Shown one piece after another: positions 1-6,476 of a stretch of DNA of 10,138 bases (the first letter of the stretch is position 1; each line of letters opens with the position of its first letter). Position numbers and translations under genes: made by a program. The DNA is from Clostridia bacterium (GTDB taxonomy: Bacteria > Bacillota > Clostridia > Oscillospirales > Butyricicoccaceae). The stretch covers positions 1 to 10,138 of the forward strand of contig JAFYOK010000032.1 in the NCBI GenBank assembly GCA_017560175.1, given 5' to 3'. The notes under the pieces were generated by a model that did no database searches, was not told the DNA's origin, and was given only the letters and a program-made list of their open reading frames with translations.

Positions 1-8
1 AAAACAAT

Positions 9-36
9 TTGCTTTACTTTGCTCCTGTGGTATACT
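9..36 (+). promoter_or_regulatory. Sigma-A-type promoter of the nitroreductase gene
   Basis: TTGCTT at 9-14 and TATACT at 31-36 are separated by 16 bp, and TG at 28-29 gives an extended -10. Transcription would start near 43, leaving a leader of about 34 nt before the ATG at 77. A second TATAAT lies at 53-58 but is too close to the ribosome binding site to be the main promoter. The -35 overlaps a 14-nt sequence that recurs inverted at 6442-6455. Confidence 0.6.
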
Positions 37-76
37 GTTTCTATACATTATATATAATATAAGGAGGCTCATCCCT

Positions 77-601
77 ATGAATGCTGTTATTGAAAACATA
101 CTGGCCAGAAGAAGCTACCGTGCATTAGCCGACAAAAAGATCGAAAAGGCAGATCTTGAACTGATCGCCAAGGCAGGCCAGTACGCCCCCAGTGCTATGA
201 ACCGTCAGACTTTCCAGATCACCGTCGTCACCAACGAAGAGGTCATCAAGAAGCTCTACACCGCCATCCCCAAGTATATGGAAGGCATCGATGCCTCCAA
301 GTATAACTTCTACGGCAGCAAGCACCTGATGATCGTTTCCGACCTGGCTTCCAGCGAGATCGGCCAGATGGACTGCGCCTGCGTCGCCGAGAACATCTTC
401 CTGGCTGCTGAGTCCCTGGGCATCGGTTCTGTATGGGTCAACCAGCTGCGCAACACCTCCGATGGTGAAGAAGTCCGTGCTGCCATGACCGAAGCCGGCA
501 TTCCTGCCGACCACAGAGCATGGGTCATCTGTGCTCTGGGTTATCCCGTCGAGAAGATCACCCACAAGGAAAAGACAGCTAAGATTCATTTCTGCGAATA
601 A
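77..601 (+). CDS. Nitroreductase-family FMN-dependent oxidoreductase
   Basis: This 174-residue protein has the size and layout of a single-domain nitroreductase (NfsB/FRP fold), a cytoplasmic homodimer that binds FMN and uses NAD(P)H to reduce nitro compounds, quinones or flavins. The N-terminal RRSYR at 11-15 matches the family's FMN-phosphate-binding RRSxR motif. PSAMNRQ at 38-44 is the flavin-contacting loop, and AENIFLAAESLGIGSVW at 104-120 is the conserved central helix and strand. ALGYP at 153-157 is the usual C-terminal FMN-binding turn. AAGGAGG at 61-67 lies 9 nt before the ATG, which fixes the start. The gene appears monocistronic, with a promoter at 9-36 and a terminator at 613-642. 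The in vivo substrate cannot be told from sequence; family assignment is secure. Confidence 0.9.
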   Translation: MNAVIENILARRSYRALADKKIEKADLELIAKAGQYAPSAMNRQTFQITVVTNEEVIKKLYTAIPKYMEGIDASKYNFYGSKHLMIVSDLASSEIGQMDCACVAENIFLAAESLGIGSVWVNQLRNTSDGEEVRAAMTEAGIPADHRAWVICALGYPVEKITHKEKTAKIHFCE

Positions 602-612
602 CAACTGAACAT

Positions 613-642
613 AAAAAGCCGCCTCATCGAGGCGGCTTTTTT
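613..642. terminator. Bidirectional intrinsic terminator between convergent genes
   Basis: GCCGCCT at 618-624 pairs with AGGCGGC at 630-636 around a 5-nt loop. Five A precede the stem and six T follow it, so it works in both directions. It sits 12 nt after the nitroreductase stop and just beyond the stop of the leftward operon (649), so both transcripts probably end here. Confidence 0.9.
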
Positions 643-648
643 CATGGA

Positions 649-1986
649 TTAAAACTCCAGGTTGGTCAACATAGTAACGGTGATCTTGATAGCGGCTTCG
701 CGGCTCAGTTTGCCCCAGGGGTCAAAGCGGCCATTGCCGATACCATCGATGATACCGTTGGCATTCATAAAATAGACGTAGGGAACGGCATAGCTGCTGA
801 TGCTGCTGCCGTCGGCAAAGGGTGTGGAACCTGCGGTGGACAGCTTGCTGCCGTTGCCTGCCTTGCCGTAACAGATGGCTTCATAGGTACGGCCCAGCAT
901 AGTTGCGCCCTGCTCGCGGGTCAGGTAGCCCGAAGGCTCAAAGGTAGTTGCCGATGTGCCGTTGACGATGCCCAGATTGTAGGCTTTGAGGACATCGGCA
1001 GAGGTGCAGTCGGTAAAAGGGTTATCGTTTGCCTTGGCGGCTGTTTTTTCAATGACACCCTCATAGAGTGTGACGGCCAGGGCAGCGAACTCTTCGCGGG
1101 TGATATTCTGGGTCATGTCGGTATGTTTCAGAATATCGGGGATGAGGCCGATCTGCTGGGCAGTGGACAGGTAATTCTGTGCCCATGCCGAGCATTTGCT
1201 CCACTGAGATGCGGCCAGCTGGGTGTTGTCGATGCCCATATAGATATAGGGATGGCGGCCCATGTTGTGCTGGGCGCGGATGGCATCGGTATAGCTGTGA
1301 TCCCATGTGTGGCGCTTGGCCCACTCGGCATCACTGGTCTGCATGAAATAGGTATGGGGGACCTTGCCGCCGCTGTAACCTGCATGATCCATGCGGACAT
1401 CCAGCCAGTAAGGTGTGCCATTGACATAGACCATATTCCACTTGTGCATGACAGCCGAGCCGTCACGGTTGATAAAATCGCCGGGGATGATGTAGTTCTC
1501 ATATCCCAGATGCATGAGCAGCAGGGAGAGCAGCGATGCGTAATAGAGGCAGTCGCCTGTACGGTAGACGGCCATCTGCGCCGCATAGTAACCGATGGTA
1601 TAGGGGGTGTTGTAGCCGTTGTCCCACCAGCTGTCAAGGGCATTGAAGCTGGTCATCATGGCTGCCCTGCCCTGGGACAGCTCGGTATAGAAACGGTCGC
1701 TCCAGTTCTGCTGCTGGGCCATCAGTGCGTTATAGTCGATGTACTCCTTGTCCCAGCTGCCGGTGCGGCTGCAGTTTTTGATGATCCAGTCATAGACGGC
1801 CTGGATGCGTTCATAGTCACCGCTGATCTGGCGTGCGCCGATCTCATCGAGGATGATCTCGGCCATGGCATCGCCATCCCAGTAGCCCAGATAGATAGGC
1901 ACACCGGCGGTGGCGGCATGGGCAGTGGGCAGGACCGAGCAGAACAGCATGACGGCCATCAGCAGGGAAATCAGACGTTTTCTCAT
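649..1986 (-). CDS. Secreted transglutaminase-like protein with three SLH domains
   Basis: The protein has 445 residues. An N-terminal signal peptide (MRKR, hydrophobic core 5-20, likely cleavage after AHA at 22-24) marks it for export. Residues about 130-200 look like a transglutaminase/protease-like cysteine domain: GDCLYYA places the candidate nucleophile at Cys146, HKWNMV gives His181, and WLDVRMD gives Asp196. Three S-layer homology repeats follow at about 264-310, 323-371 and 389-440, two with the TREE/TREQ- and FEPSG/FDPWG-type signatures. SLH repeats bind secondary wall polymers, so the enzyme is probably displayed on the cell wall. I chose the ATG at 1986, not an upstream in-frame ATG at 2028. 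It follows AGAGGAAG, gives a clean signal peptide, and overlaps the previous stop as ATGA. The domain may be a peptidase or cross-linker; the substrate is unknown. Confidence 0.85.
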   Translation of the reverse strand: MRKRLISLLMAVMLFCSVLPTAHAATAGVPIYLGYWDGDAMAEIILDEIGARQISGDYERIQAVYDWIIKNCSRTGSWDKEYIDYNALMAQQQNWSDRFYTELSQGRAAMMTSFNALDSWWDNGYNTPYTIGYYAAQMAVYRTGDCLYYASLLSLLLMHLGYENYIIPGDFINRDGSAVMHKWNMVYVNGTPYWLDVRMDHAGYSGGKVPHTYFMQTSDAEWAKRHTWDHSYTDAIRAQHNMGRHPYIYMGIDNTQLAASQWSKCSAWAQNYLSTAQQIGLIPDILKHTDMTQNITREEFAALAVTLYEGVIEKTAAKANDNPFTDCTSADVLKAYNLGIVNGTSATTFEPSGYLTREQGATMLGRTYEAICYGKAGNGSKLSTAGSTPFADGSSISSYAVPYVYFMNANGIIDGIGNGRFDPWGKLSREAAIKITVTMLTNLEF

Positions 1987-2339
1987 TTTTTCTCTTCCTC
2001 TTCCCATGCTTTCCAGACTTCGGGGCAATAGCCGACGGTGGCCTTTTTGCCGTTGCGGACGATGGGGGTCTTGAAGAGGCCGGGATTGTCCAGCAGCTTG
2101 TCTTCCTTATCGAGGTCATTGTTGAGGTATTCGATATAGAGATCCTGATACAGAGCGCAGTCCTTGTCGATCAGCTTATCCATGCCGCCGACGGCCTGCT
2201 TGACGCTCTTGTATTCACCATTGGACATACCGTATTTGACCAGATCGATGTCCTGGACCTTGATACGGCGCTCCTTGAAGTAGCGCTGGGCCTTTTTTGT
2301 ATCAAAACACTTGCTTTTGCCAAAAATCTGAATGTTCAT
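1983..2339 (-). CDS. ArsC/Spx-family thioredoxin-fold protein
   Basis: This 118-residue protein matches the ArsC/Spx/YffB family in length and layout. An N-terminal beta-strand (NIQIFGKSK) leads to Cys11 at the head of the first helix, and KTPIVR at 90-95 supplies the thioredoxin-fold cis-proline and a conserved arginine. VGYCPEVW at 102-109 is the usual C-terminal turn. The active site reads C-F-D-T. It lacks the CxxC of classical Spx, so it is closer to single-cysteine ArsC-like members. Whether it is a reductase or an RNA-polymerase-binding regulator cannot be decided here. GAGGAGG lies about 10 nt upstream, inside the preceding gene. Its start overlaps the ABC-F stop and its stop overlaps the transglutaminase start, both as ATGA, so translation is probably coupled. 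Confidence 0.8.
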   Translation of the reverse strand: MNIQIFGKSKCFDTKKAQRYFKERRIKVQDIDLVKYGMSNGEYKSVKQAVGGMDKLIDKDCALYQDLYIEYLNNDLDKEDKLLDNPGLFKTPIVRNGKKATVGYCPEVWKAWEEEEKK

Positions 2340-4222
2340 ATTGTGGCTGCCTCCTCTTCTGCTTCATAAAGTTCCAGCAGGCGTTCTTCCAGCTGTTCCT
2401 TTTCTTCCACCAGCTTGGCCAGCAGGACATAGTCGTTCTGGTTCTGCTCGGTCTCGCTGTCGATCTCTTCGATACGCTTTTCGATGCGGCTCATTTCCTT
2501 CTGGCGCTCCTTGCGCTGCTTTTCCAGCTGCTTGAGGTTGCCGCCCTTGTTCTGGGGCTTTTCCTTTTCCTTCTTGGGTTCGGATTCCTTCTTGGGAGCG
2601 TTGTTCTGCAGAGCCAGAGCACGCAGGCGCTCGACTTCGCGCTTCTTGAGGAATTCGTCATAGTTGCCGCTGTAATCGAGGATCTTGCCGTCCTCTACCT
2701 GCCAGATACGGGTGGCAAAGCGGTTGATGAAGTAACGGTCGTGGGAAACGAAGATCATGGTTTCGGAGAAATCATCGATGGATTCCTCCAGCCATTCACG
2801 GGAGATAAGATCGAGGTGGTTGGTGGGCTCGTCGAGGAAGAGAGTATTGACATTCTCGCTCATGAAAAGACACAGCTTGAGACGGGTCTTTTCGCCGCCC
2901 GACAGGACGTTGACCGTCTTGAAAACCTCTTCACCGCGGAAGCCGAAAGAGGCCAGGCGGTCGCGGGCGGCCTGGGTCGAGCAGTTGGTCTCGTAGAGCA
3001 GGGTATCTACCAGATTACGTTCGGGATGGTCGAAGGAGACGACCTGGGGCAGATAGCCGGTCTTGACGCCGACACCGTCCATGACAACACCGCCCATGGG
3101 AGGCAGCTGACCGAGGATGGTGCGCAGCATGGTGGTCTTGCCGCAGCCGTTGGGGCCCAGCAGAGCGATGCGCTCGCCCTTGAGAACCAGAGCATTGAAC
3201 TCTTCCACCAGCTTCTTATCGTAGCCGCAGGCCAGGTCGACGATGTTATAGACCTCGTCACCCGAGGCGTCGGCCATCGAGAAGCGGTTTTTCATCTTGA
3301 CCGACTTGCGCATGGTCTCGATGCGTTCAATACGATTGAGGCGCTTCTCCATGGCAAAGGCACGCTTCATGACCTTCTTATTGCCAAGACCCCAACCCTT
3401 CATGCGCTCGACAGTAAAGGCCAGGCGCTCGATCTCCTTGTCCTGGCGCTTCTTGGCGGCTTCCAGCTGCTCGCGCAGTTCTTCCTTACGGTCGACATAA
3501 TAGCTGTAGTTGCCGGGGAAAGAGGTGATGACGCCCTCTTCCAGCTCGAGGGTACGGTTGGTGGCCTCGTCGAGGAAGTAGCGGTCGTGAGAAATGATAA
3601 GGGCGGTGCCCTTGTAGGTCTTGAGGTAGTTTTCCAGCCAGCGGATGGTATCCAGGTCCAGGTGGTTGGTAGGCTCGTCCAGCAGCAGGATATCGGTACC
3701 CGACAGCATGATACGCGCCAGGTTGACACGGGTCTTTTCGCCGCCCGACAGGCTCATAAAGAAGCGATCCTGCATTTCGGGGGGGATATCCAGACCGTTG
3801 GTCATAATATTATACTGGGTCATGTACTCATAGCCGCCCATGGTCTCATAGGCTGCTGTCAGCTTTGCATAGCTGTCCATGGCATAGGGGTCGGTATCCA
3901 TCTTCTGCTCCAGCTCGCGCATCTTGCGCTCGGTCTCGAAGATATGCTCAAAGGCGGTAAAGAGGACGTCACGGACGGTGACATCTTCGGGATATTCGGG
4001 CAGCTGCTCCAGCAGGCCGACGCGGCCGTTCTTGTTGATATAGATCGAGCCGGAATCATGGTGCATCCGGCCGGTGAGGATCTTGAACAGGGTGGTCTTG
4101 CCGCTGCCGTTCTGACCGATCAGGCCGACGCGCTCTCCCTTGAAGATCTCAAAGGAGATATCCTTGAGCACATGATGCTCGCCAAAATATTTATTTAATT
4201 GTGTAACGGAAATTTCAGCCAT
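2336..4222 (-). CDS. ABC-F family ATPase (YdiF/Uup-like), ribosome-associated
   Basis: The protein has 628 residues, two ATP-binding cassettes and no membrane segments, the ABC-F plan. NBD1 has Walker A GQNGSGKTT (36-44), signature LSGGE (158-162), Walker B LLLDEPT (179-185) and switch His212. NBD2 has GPNGCGKTT (356-364), LSGGE (440-444), LFLDEPT (461-467) and His494. Both catalytic glutamates are present (183, 465). The basic, helical linker at about 245-320 corresponds to the region that reaches the P-site tRNA in characterised family members. A lysine/glutamate-rich tail (545-628) is predicted coiled coil, as in YdiF and Uup. Such proteins act on stalled ribosomes or ribosome assembly, and some give antibiotic resistance; nothing here points to resistance. 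AAAGGAG lies 11 nt before the ATG, within the end of the preceding gene. Confidence 0.93.
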   Translation of the reverse strand: MAEISVTQLNKYFGEHHVLKDISFEIFKGERVGLIGQNGSGKTTLFKILTGRMHHDSGSIYINKNGRVGLLEQLPEYPEDVTVRDVLFTAFEHIFETERKMRELEQKMDTDPYAMDSYAKLTAAYETMGGYEYMTQYNIMTNGLDIPPEMQDRFFMSLSGGEKTRVNLARIMLSGTDILLLDEPTNHLDLDTIRWLENYLKTYKGTALIISHDRYFLDEATNRTLELEEGVITSFPGNYSYYVDRKEELREQLEAAKKRQDKEIERLAFTVERMKGWGLGNKKVMKRAFAMEKRLNRIERIETMRKSVKMKNRFSMADASGDEVYNIVDLACGYDKKLVEEFNALVLKGERIALLGPNGCGKTTMLRTILGQLPPMGGVVMDGVGVKTGYLPQVVSFDHPERNLVDTLLYETNCSTQAARDRLASFGFRGEEVFKTVNVLSGGEKTRLKLCLFMSENVNTLFLDEPTNHLDLISREWLEESIDDFSETMIFVSHDRYFINRFATRIWQVEDGKILDYSGNYDEFLKKREVERLRALALQNNAPKKESEPKKEKEKPQNKGGNLKQLEKQRKERQKEMSRIEKRIEEIDSETEQNQNDYVLLAKLVEEKEQLEERLLELYEAEEEAATI

Positions 4223-4228
4223 AATATA

Positions 4229-5344
4229 TTATACTCCTTTGTTGAGGGCCGATACGTCCTGCGCAAGTTCTTCACAGAAGCGAGCGGCAGTACTGTCCTC
4301 TTTGTCATCATCATCCGAGACAACATAATTGAAAAGTTCGCAGAAGATGATCTTGAGGATGGCGGCCAGAGGGGTCGAAATCAGCATACCCAACGGGCCG
4401 AAGAGCTGATTGACGGCCAGCAGGGAGAAGAGAACGGTGATGGGATGGATGCCGGTGGCATCGCCTTCGATCTTGGGAGCAAGGACATTGCCTTCAAGCT
4501 GCTGGACGATGAGAACATAGACGGCTACGCCTGCGGCAAAGGAAAGGCCGCCGGTGATGGCCGCATAGAAAATCTCAATGATACTGCCGATGATCGAGCC
4601 GAAGTAGGGGATGAAGTCCAGGCAGAAGGACATGATGGCAAAGACGAAGGCATACTGGATGCCGAAGCATTTGAGGCCGATGAAGATGGCGATTGCCATA
4701 CAGCTCGAGATCTTGAAGCGGGACTTGATATACTGCTTGCCGATGTTGTTGGCTTCCGAAAGAATATGGGCGACCTTATCGCCGATGGCCTTGGGCAGGA
4801 AACAGATAAAATCCTGCAGCAGCTTCTGACCGTCCAGCATGAAATAGATCATAACGATGATGATGACGACCAGGTCGAAAATCTGCAGAGAAAGGTTAAT
4901 CATGGAGGTCAGCAGATTCAATGCAAAGGAGAGGATATAGGTATCACTCTGTGCGATAAAGTCACTGATCGACTGGATGACTTCCGCAGGTACATGGAGA
5001 TGTTCCAGGTAACGGGTGACGGTATAAACCAGATTGTCGAAGTTGGCAGCATAGGTCTGCAGGTCATGGATCAGGCCGGAGACCTGCTGGACCAGATAGG
5101 GCAGGGTCAGGGAGATCAGCAGACTGACGATGGTGATGACAATACCAAGGGTGACGGCAACGGCTTTGCCGCGGCTGGCGCCGGTCTGCTTCATAATATA
5201 TTTAACAGGCGGATTGAGCAGGTAGGCCACGACCGCCGAGAAGAGGAAGGTCAGAAGGGTATTCCAAAAGGTCAGGACACCGGCTGTGACGGCGATGATC
5301 AGGCAGGTTAGGACAAAGAGTTTTGTGTTTTTCAAGCAGCACAC
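4229..5344 (-). CDS. AI-2E family transporter (PF01594-type membrane permease)
   Basis: The 371-residue protein has hydrophobic segments at about 8-45, 62-82, 155-170, 213-260, 263-285 and 302-337. Family hallmarks are DFIPYFGS at 243-250, the QQLEGNVLAPKIEG stretch at 281-294, HPITVL at 300-305 and GPLGMLISTPLAA at 316-328. The large soluble segment at about 85-150 is also typical. Relatives export the signal AI-2 or move Na+ against H+ or Li+; the substrate here is unknown. The C-terminal tail is acidic (DDDDKED, 344-350). No in-frame ATG precedes the coding region and an in-frame TGA lies upstream. The start is therefore GTG at 5344 or, more likely on spacing, TTG at 5335, which has GAGG 8 nt upstream. 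It is the first gene of the four-gene operon, with only 6 nt between its stop and the ABC-F ATG. Confidence 0.88.
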   Translation of the reverse strand: MCCLKNTKLFVLTCLIIAVTAGVLTFWNTLLTFLFSAVVAYLLNPPVKYIMKQTGASRGKAVAVTLGIVITIVSLLISLTLPYLVQQVSGLIHDLQTYAANFDNLVYTVTRYLEHLHVPAEVIQSISDFIAQSDTYILSFALNLLTSMINLSLQIFDLVVIIIVMIYFMLDGQKLLQDFICFLPKAIGDKVAHILSEANNIGKQYIKSRFKISSCMAIAIFIGLKCFGIQYAFVFAIMSFCLDFIPYFGSIIGSIIEIFYAAITGGLSFAAGVAVYVLIVQQLEGNVLAPKIEGDATGIHPITVLFSLLAVNQLFGPLGMLISTPLAAILKIIFCELFNYVVSDDDDKEDSTAARFCEELAQDVSALNKGV

Positions 5345-5402
5345 CTCGCATCTGCAGATTGGCGGAAAAGGTCAGTTTTCCCATAATAAAGTGTATATTT
5401 AC

Positions 5403-5431
5403 ATTATAGCCAAAAGACTTTTTTTCCTCAA
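5403..5431 (-). promoter_or_regulatory. Sigma-A promoter of the four-gene leftward operon
   Basis: Read on the minus strand, TTGAGG (5431-5426) is followed after exactly 17 bp by TATAAT (5408-5403). The spacer includes seven A. The start would lie near 5396, giving a leader of about 50-60 nt. No other good promoter is visible before the downstream genes, whose starts overlap or nearly abut, so all four are probably one transcription unit. Confidence 0.75.
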
Positions 5432-5471
5432 GAGAAAAGAAAAAATATTTTGAAAAAATTAAAAAAAGTAC

Positions 5472-5500
5472 TTGCATTCTGAAAAGAAGTGTGCTATTAT
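5472..5500 (+). promoter_or_regulatory. Promoter of the tRNA-Arg gene
   Basis: TTGCAT at 5472-5477 and TATTAT at 5495-5500 are 17 bp apart, in an AT-rich stretch shared back to back with the divergent operon promoter. A shifted TATAAT at 5498-5503 would need 20 bp. Transcription would begin near 5507, about 30 nt before the mature tRNA end. Confidence 0.65.
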
Positions 5501-5537
5501 AATCAAGCAGTCACGACAGAGGACAGCAAACAAACAA

Positions 5538-5614
5538 GCGCCGTTAGCTCAGCTGGATAGAGCGTCTGGCTACGGACCAGAAGGTCAGGAGTTCGAATCT
5601 CTTACGGCGTGCCA
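5538..5614 (+). tRNA. tRNA-Arg (anticodon ACG)
   Basis: The cloverleaf is complete. The acceptor GCGCCGT (5538-5544) pairs with ACGGCGT (5604-5610), with one G-U pair at the end. The D-arm is GCTC/GAGC. The anticodon stem TCTGG/CCAGA encloses loop CTACGGA with anticodon ACG. The T-arm has loop TTCGAAT (5592-5598). Discriminator G5611 and an encoded CCA (5612-5614) close the gene. ACG is read as ICG after A34 deamination and decodes CGU, CGC and CGA. A six-frame translation across this gene gives an LDRASGYGPEG-type peptide, a well-known false protein from tRNA-Arg genes. Confidence 0.96.
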
Positions 5615-5647
5615 AAGCCCACATCGAAAGATGTGGGCTTTTGTTTT
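5615..5647 (+). terminator. Intrinsic terminator of the tRNA gene
   Basis: AAGCCCACATC (5615-5625) pairs perfectly with GATGTGGGCTT (5630-5640) around a GAAA tetraloop, and TTGTTTTT follows. It begins one base after the CCA end, so the tRNA is transcribed alone. Confidence 0.92.
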
Positions 5648-5655
5648 TGTCTAAG

Positions 5656-5743
5656 GCTTCCCTGTGTATACCCATAGGGCACTTAGGGAAGCTGGCATCC
5701 GGAGGATGACTGATGCGTTGTCTATTATTTGCGTCCGAGGGAC
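5656..5743. repeat. Hairpin cluster downstream of the tRNA
   Basis: GCTTCCCT (5656-5663) and AGGGAAGC (5685-5692) form an 8-bp stem. It continues through GTG/CAC (5664-5666 with 5680-5682, bulge TT) and encloses CCC-ATA-GGG (5671-5679). Two smaller hairpins follow: CATCC-GGA-GGATG (5696-5708) and GTCC-GAG-GGAC (5733-5743). No ORF with a ribosome binding site is present. It could be an interspersed palindromic repeat, the end of a mobile element next to a tRNA, or a structured RNA; I cannot identify it. Bases 5744-5785 are plain AT-rich sequence with nothing recognisable. Confidence 0.5.
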
Positions 5744-5785
5744 ACAATATTTCCAATAAAGTTTAATTGAATAAACAACTCACCC

Positions 5786-5892
5786 ACCATTGCCGCCAAA
5801 AGGCATGGCAATGGTCCCCCCTCCCTTACACAGGGAGTGCTTCAGTCCCTCATCCGTCGCCTTGGCAGGCGCCACCTTCCCCCGGGGGAAGG
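5786..5892. repeat. GC-rich composite palindromic intergenic repeat
   Basis: Four hairpins stand in a row. ACCATTGCC (5786-5794) pairs with GGCAATGGT (5807-5815), with an inner GCC-AAAA-GGC. CTCCCT (5821-5826) pairs with AGGGAG (5832-5837). CGCCT (5858-5862) pairs with AGGCG (5867-5871). CCTTCCCCCGGGGGAAGG at 5875-5892 is a perfect 18-nt palindrome followed by TTTTT. The parts CTCATCCGTC, GCCACC and CCTTCCCCC resemble, from memory, a palindromic repeat scattered between genes in many gut Firmicutes genomes. The last hairpin with its T-tract could also end transcription. No coding potential is supported. Confidence 0.6.
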
Positions 5893-5904
5893 CTTTTTCC
5901 CCGT

Positions 5905-5940
5905 GCAACCCATAGTTGCGGCATAGTTGCTGGCGCAACC
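5905..5940. promoter_or_regulatory. Candidate operator: GTTGC/GCAAC dyads
   Basis: GCAACC occurs at 5905-5910 and 5935-5940. Between them CATAGTTGC is repeated directly at 5911-5919 and 5922-5930. The inner half-sites form the exact dyad GTTGC-TGGC-GCAAC (5926-5939), which covers the expected -35 position of the next gene's promoter. The arrangement suits binding of a dimeric repressor or activator, possibly the adjacent XRE-type regulator acting on itself. Confidence 0.45.
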
Positions 5941-5950
5941 GACCTGTTTT

Positions 5951-5959
5951 TGCTATACT
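5951..5959 (+). promoter_or_regulatory. Extended -10 promoter of the membrane XRE gene
   Basis: TGC directly precedes TATACT (5954-5959), an extended -10. No good -35 stands 17 bp upstream (TGGCGC at 5931-5936), which fits either reliance on the extended -10 or control through the overlapping dyad. The start would be near 5966, about 25 nt before the ATG. Confidence 0.5.
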
Positions 5960-5990
5960 GAAGGCAGAAAACAGGAAAAGAGGGTGTTTT

Positions 5991-6356
5991 ATGAAAATCT
6001 CCTTTATTGGCATATCGATTGCATTGATCGTCCAGCTGGTGAATATCGTCCTCATTGGCTATCTGTTCTATCTGCTCATCCGTGCCTTGCGAAAGTATAT
6101 CAACAGTTCTGAAGTTCGTCAGGAAAAAGCCGAAATGAAAAAGAGCCTGGGTGAAGCCATCAAAGCCCATCGCACACGCTGCGGTATGACACAGGAGTTT
6201 CTGGCCGAACAGCTGGGTGTATCCCGTCAGGCAGTCTCCAAATGGGAGAGTGGAAAGGCCGACCCCAGTACGTCCAATCTGCTGGCCTTGGCAAAATTGT
6301 TTGATATCTCTCCCGAAGAGCTTTTACGGGAAGTCGAACGATCATCTTTTATATAA
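5991..6356 (+). CDS. Membrane-anchored XRE-family HTH regulator
   Basis: The 121-residue protein has one N-terminal hydrophobic segment (about 3-31) ending in basic residues. A short charged linker (32-51) leads to a Cro/CI-type helix-turn-helix domain at 52-112. The core from MTQEFLAEQLGVSRQAVSKWE (66-86) is a textbook HTH_3 sequence, with SRQAVSKWE the recognition helix. A membrane-tethered XRE protein of this size is an established Firmicutes architecture, but its ligand and targets are unknown. AGAGGG at 5979-5984 lies 6 nt before the ATG. An earlier in-frame ATG at 5916 lies before the promoter and inside the dyad region, so I rejected it as the start. The gene has its own promoter and terminator and probably regulates itself or its neighbours. 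Confidence 0.88.
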   Translation: MKISFIGISIALIVQLVNIVLIGYLFYLLIRALRKYINSSEVRQEKAEMKKSLGEAIKAHRTRCGMTQEFLAEQLGVSRQAVSKWESGKADPSTSNLLALAKLFDISPEELLREVERSSFI

Positions 6357-6366
6357 TATAGTGTAG

Positions 6367-6399
6367 TCCCCCGATCACCCGGGCGGGGGATTTCTTTTT
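6367..6399 (+). terminator. Intrinsic terminator of the XRE gene
   Basis: TCCCCCG (6367-6373) pairs with CGGGGGA (6384-6390) around a 10-nt loop, followed by TTTCTTTTT. It begins 10 nt after the stop codon. Confidence 0.88.
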
Positions 6400-6402
6400 G
6401 CC

Positions 6403-6431
6403 TTGACATCCCGAGGGGCAGAGAGTAAGAT
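6403..6431 (+). promoter_or_regulatory. Promoter of the phosphodiesterase/antiporter operon
   Basis: A perfect TTGACA (6403-6408) is followed after 17 bp by TAAGAT (6426-6431). Transcription would start near 6438. The inverted copy of the 14-nt sequence from the nitroreductase promoter lies just downstream, at 6442-6455. Confidence 0.8.
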
Positions 6432-6476
6432 TTTATTAGCTAAAGTAAAGCAAATATTTTCTTGGGGGAAAAAGAA

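Noticed and set aside
1123..2031. 302-codon open frame antisense to the transglutaminase-like gene
   Set aside because: The opposite strand encodes a signal peptide, catalytic triad and SLH repeats, and this frame has no ribosome binding site or recognisable domain.
2297..4198. 633-codon open frame antisense to the ABC-F gene
   Set aside because: It mirrors the codon structure of the real gene, is rich in low-complexity Leu/Gln/Asp, has no domain motif, and ends against the real gene's start.
2336..4222. ABC-F gene as an antibiotic-resistance determinant
   Set aside because: The C-terminal coiled coil and overall layout resemble housekeeping YdiF/Uup proteins, and there is no leader-peptide attenuator or mobile context.
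4199..5311. 370-codon open frame antisense to the AI-2E-family gene
   Set aside because: Composition dominated by Asp, Gly and Gln is typical of an antisense shadow; the opposite strand has clear family motifs.
5472..5654. 60-residue ORF containing an LDRASGYGPEG-type peptide
   Set aside because: It is the translation of the tRNA-Arg gene and its terminator; the peptide is a known artefact of tRNA-Arg genes.
5650..5990. Possible CRISPR array or intact insertion sequence
   Set aside because: The hairpins differ from one another, there are no regularly spaced identical direct repeats, and there is no transposase or cas gene.
5780..6170. Leftward ORFs of 91 and 106 codons across the palindromic repeat
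   Set aside because: They translate the hairpin repeat and antisense of the XRE gene, and lack ribosome binding sites.
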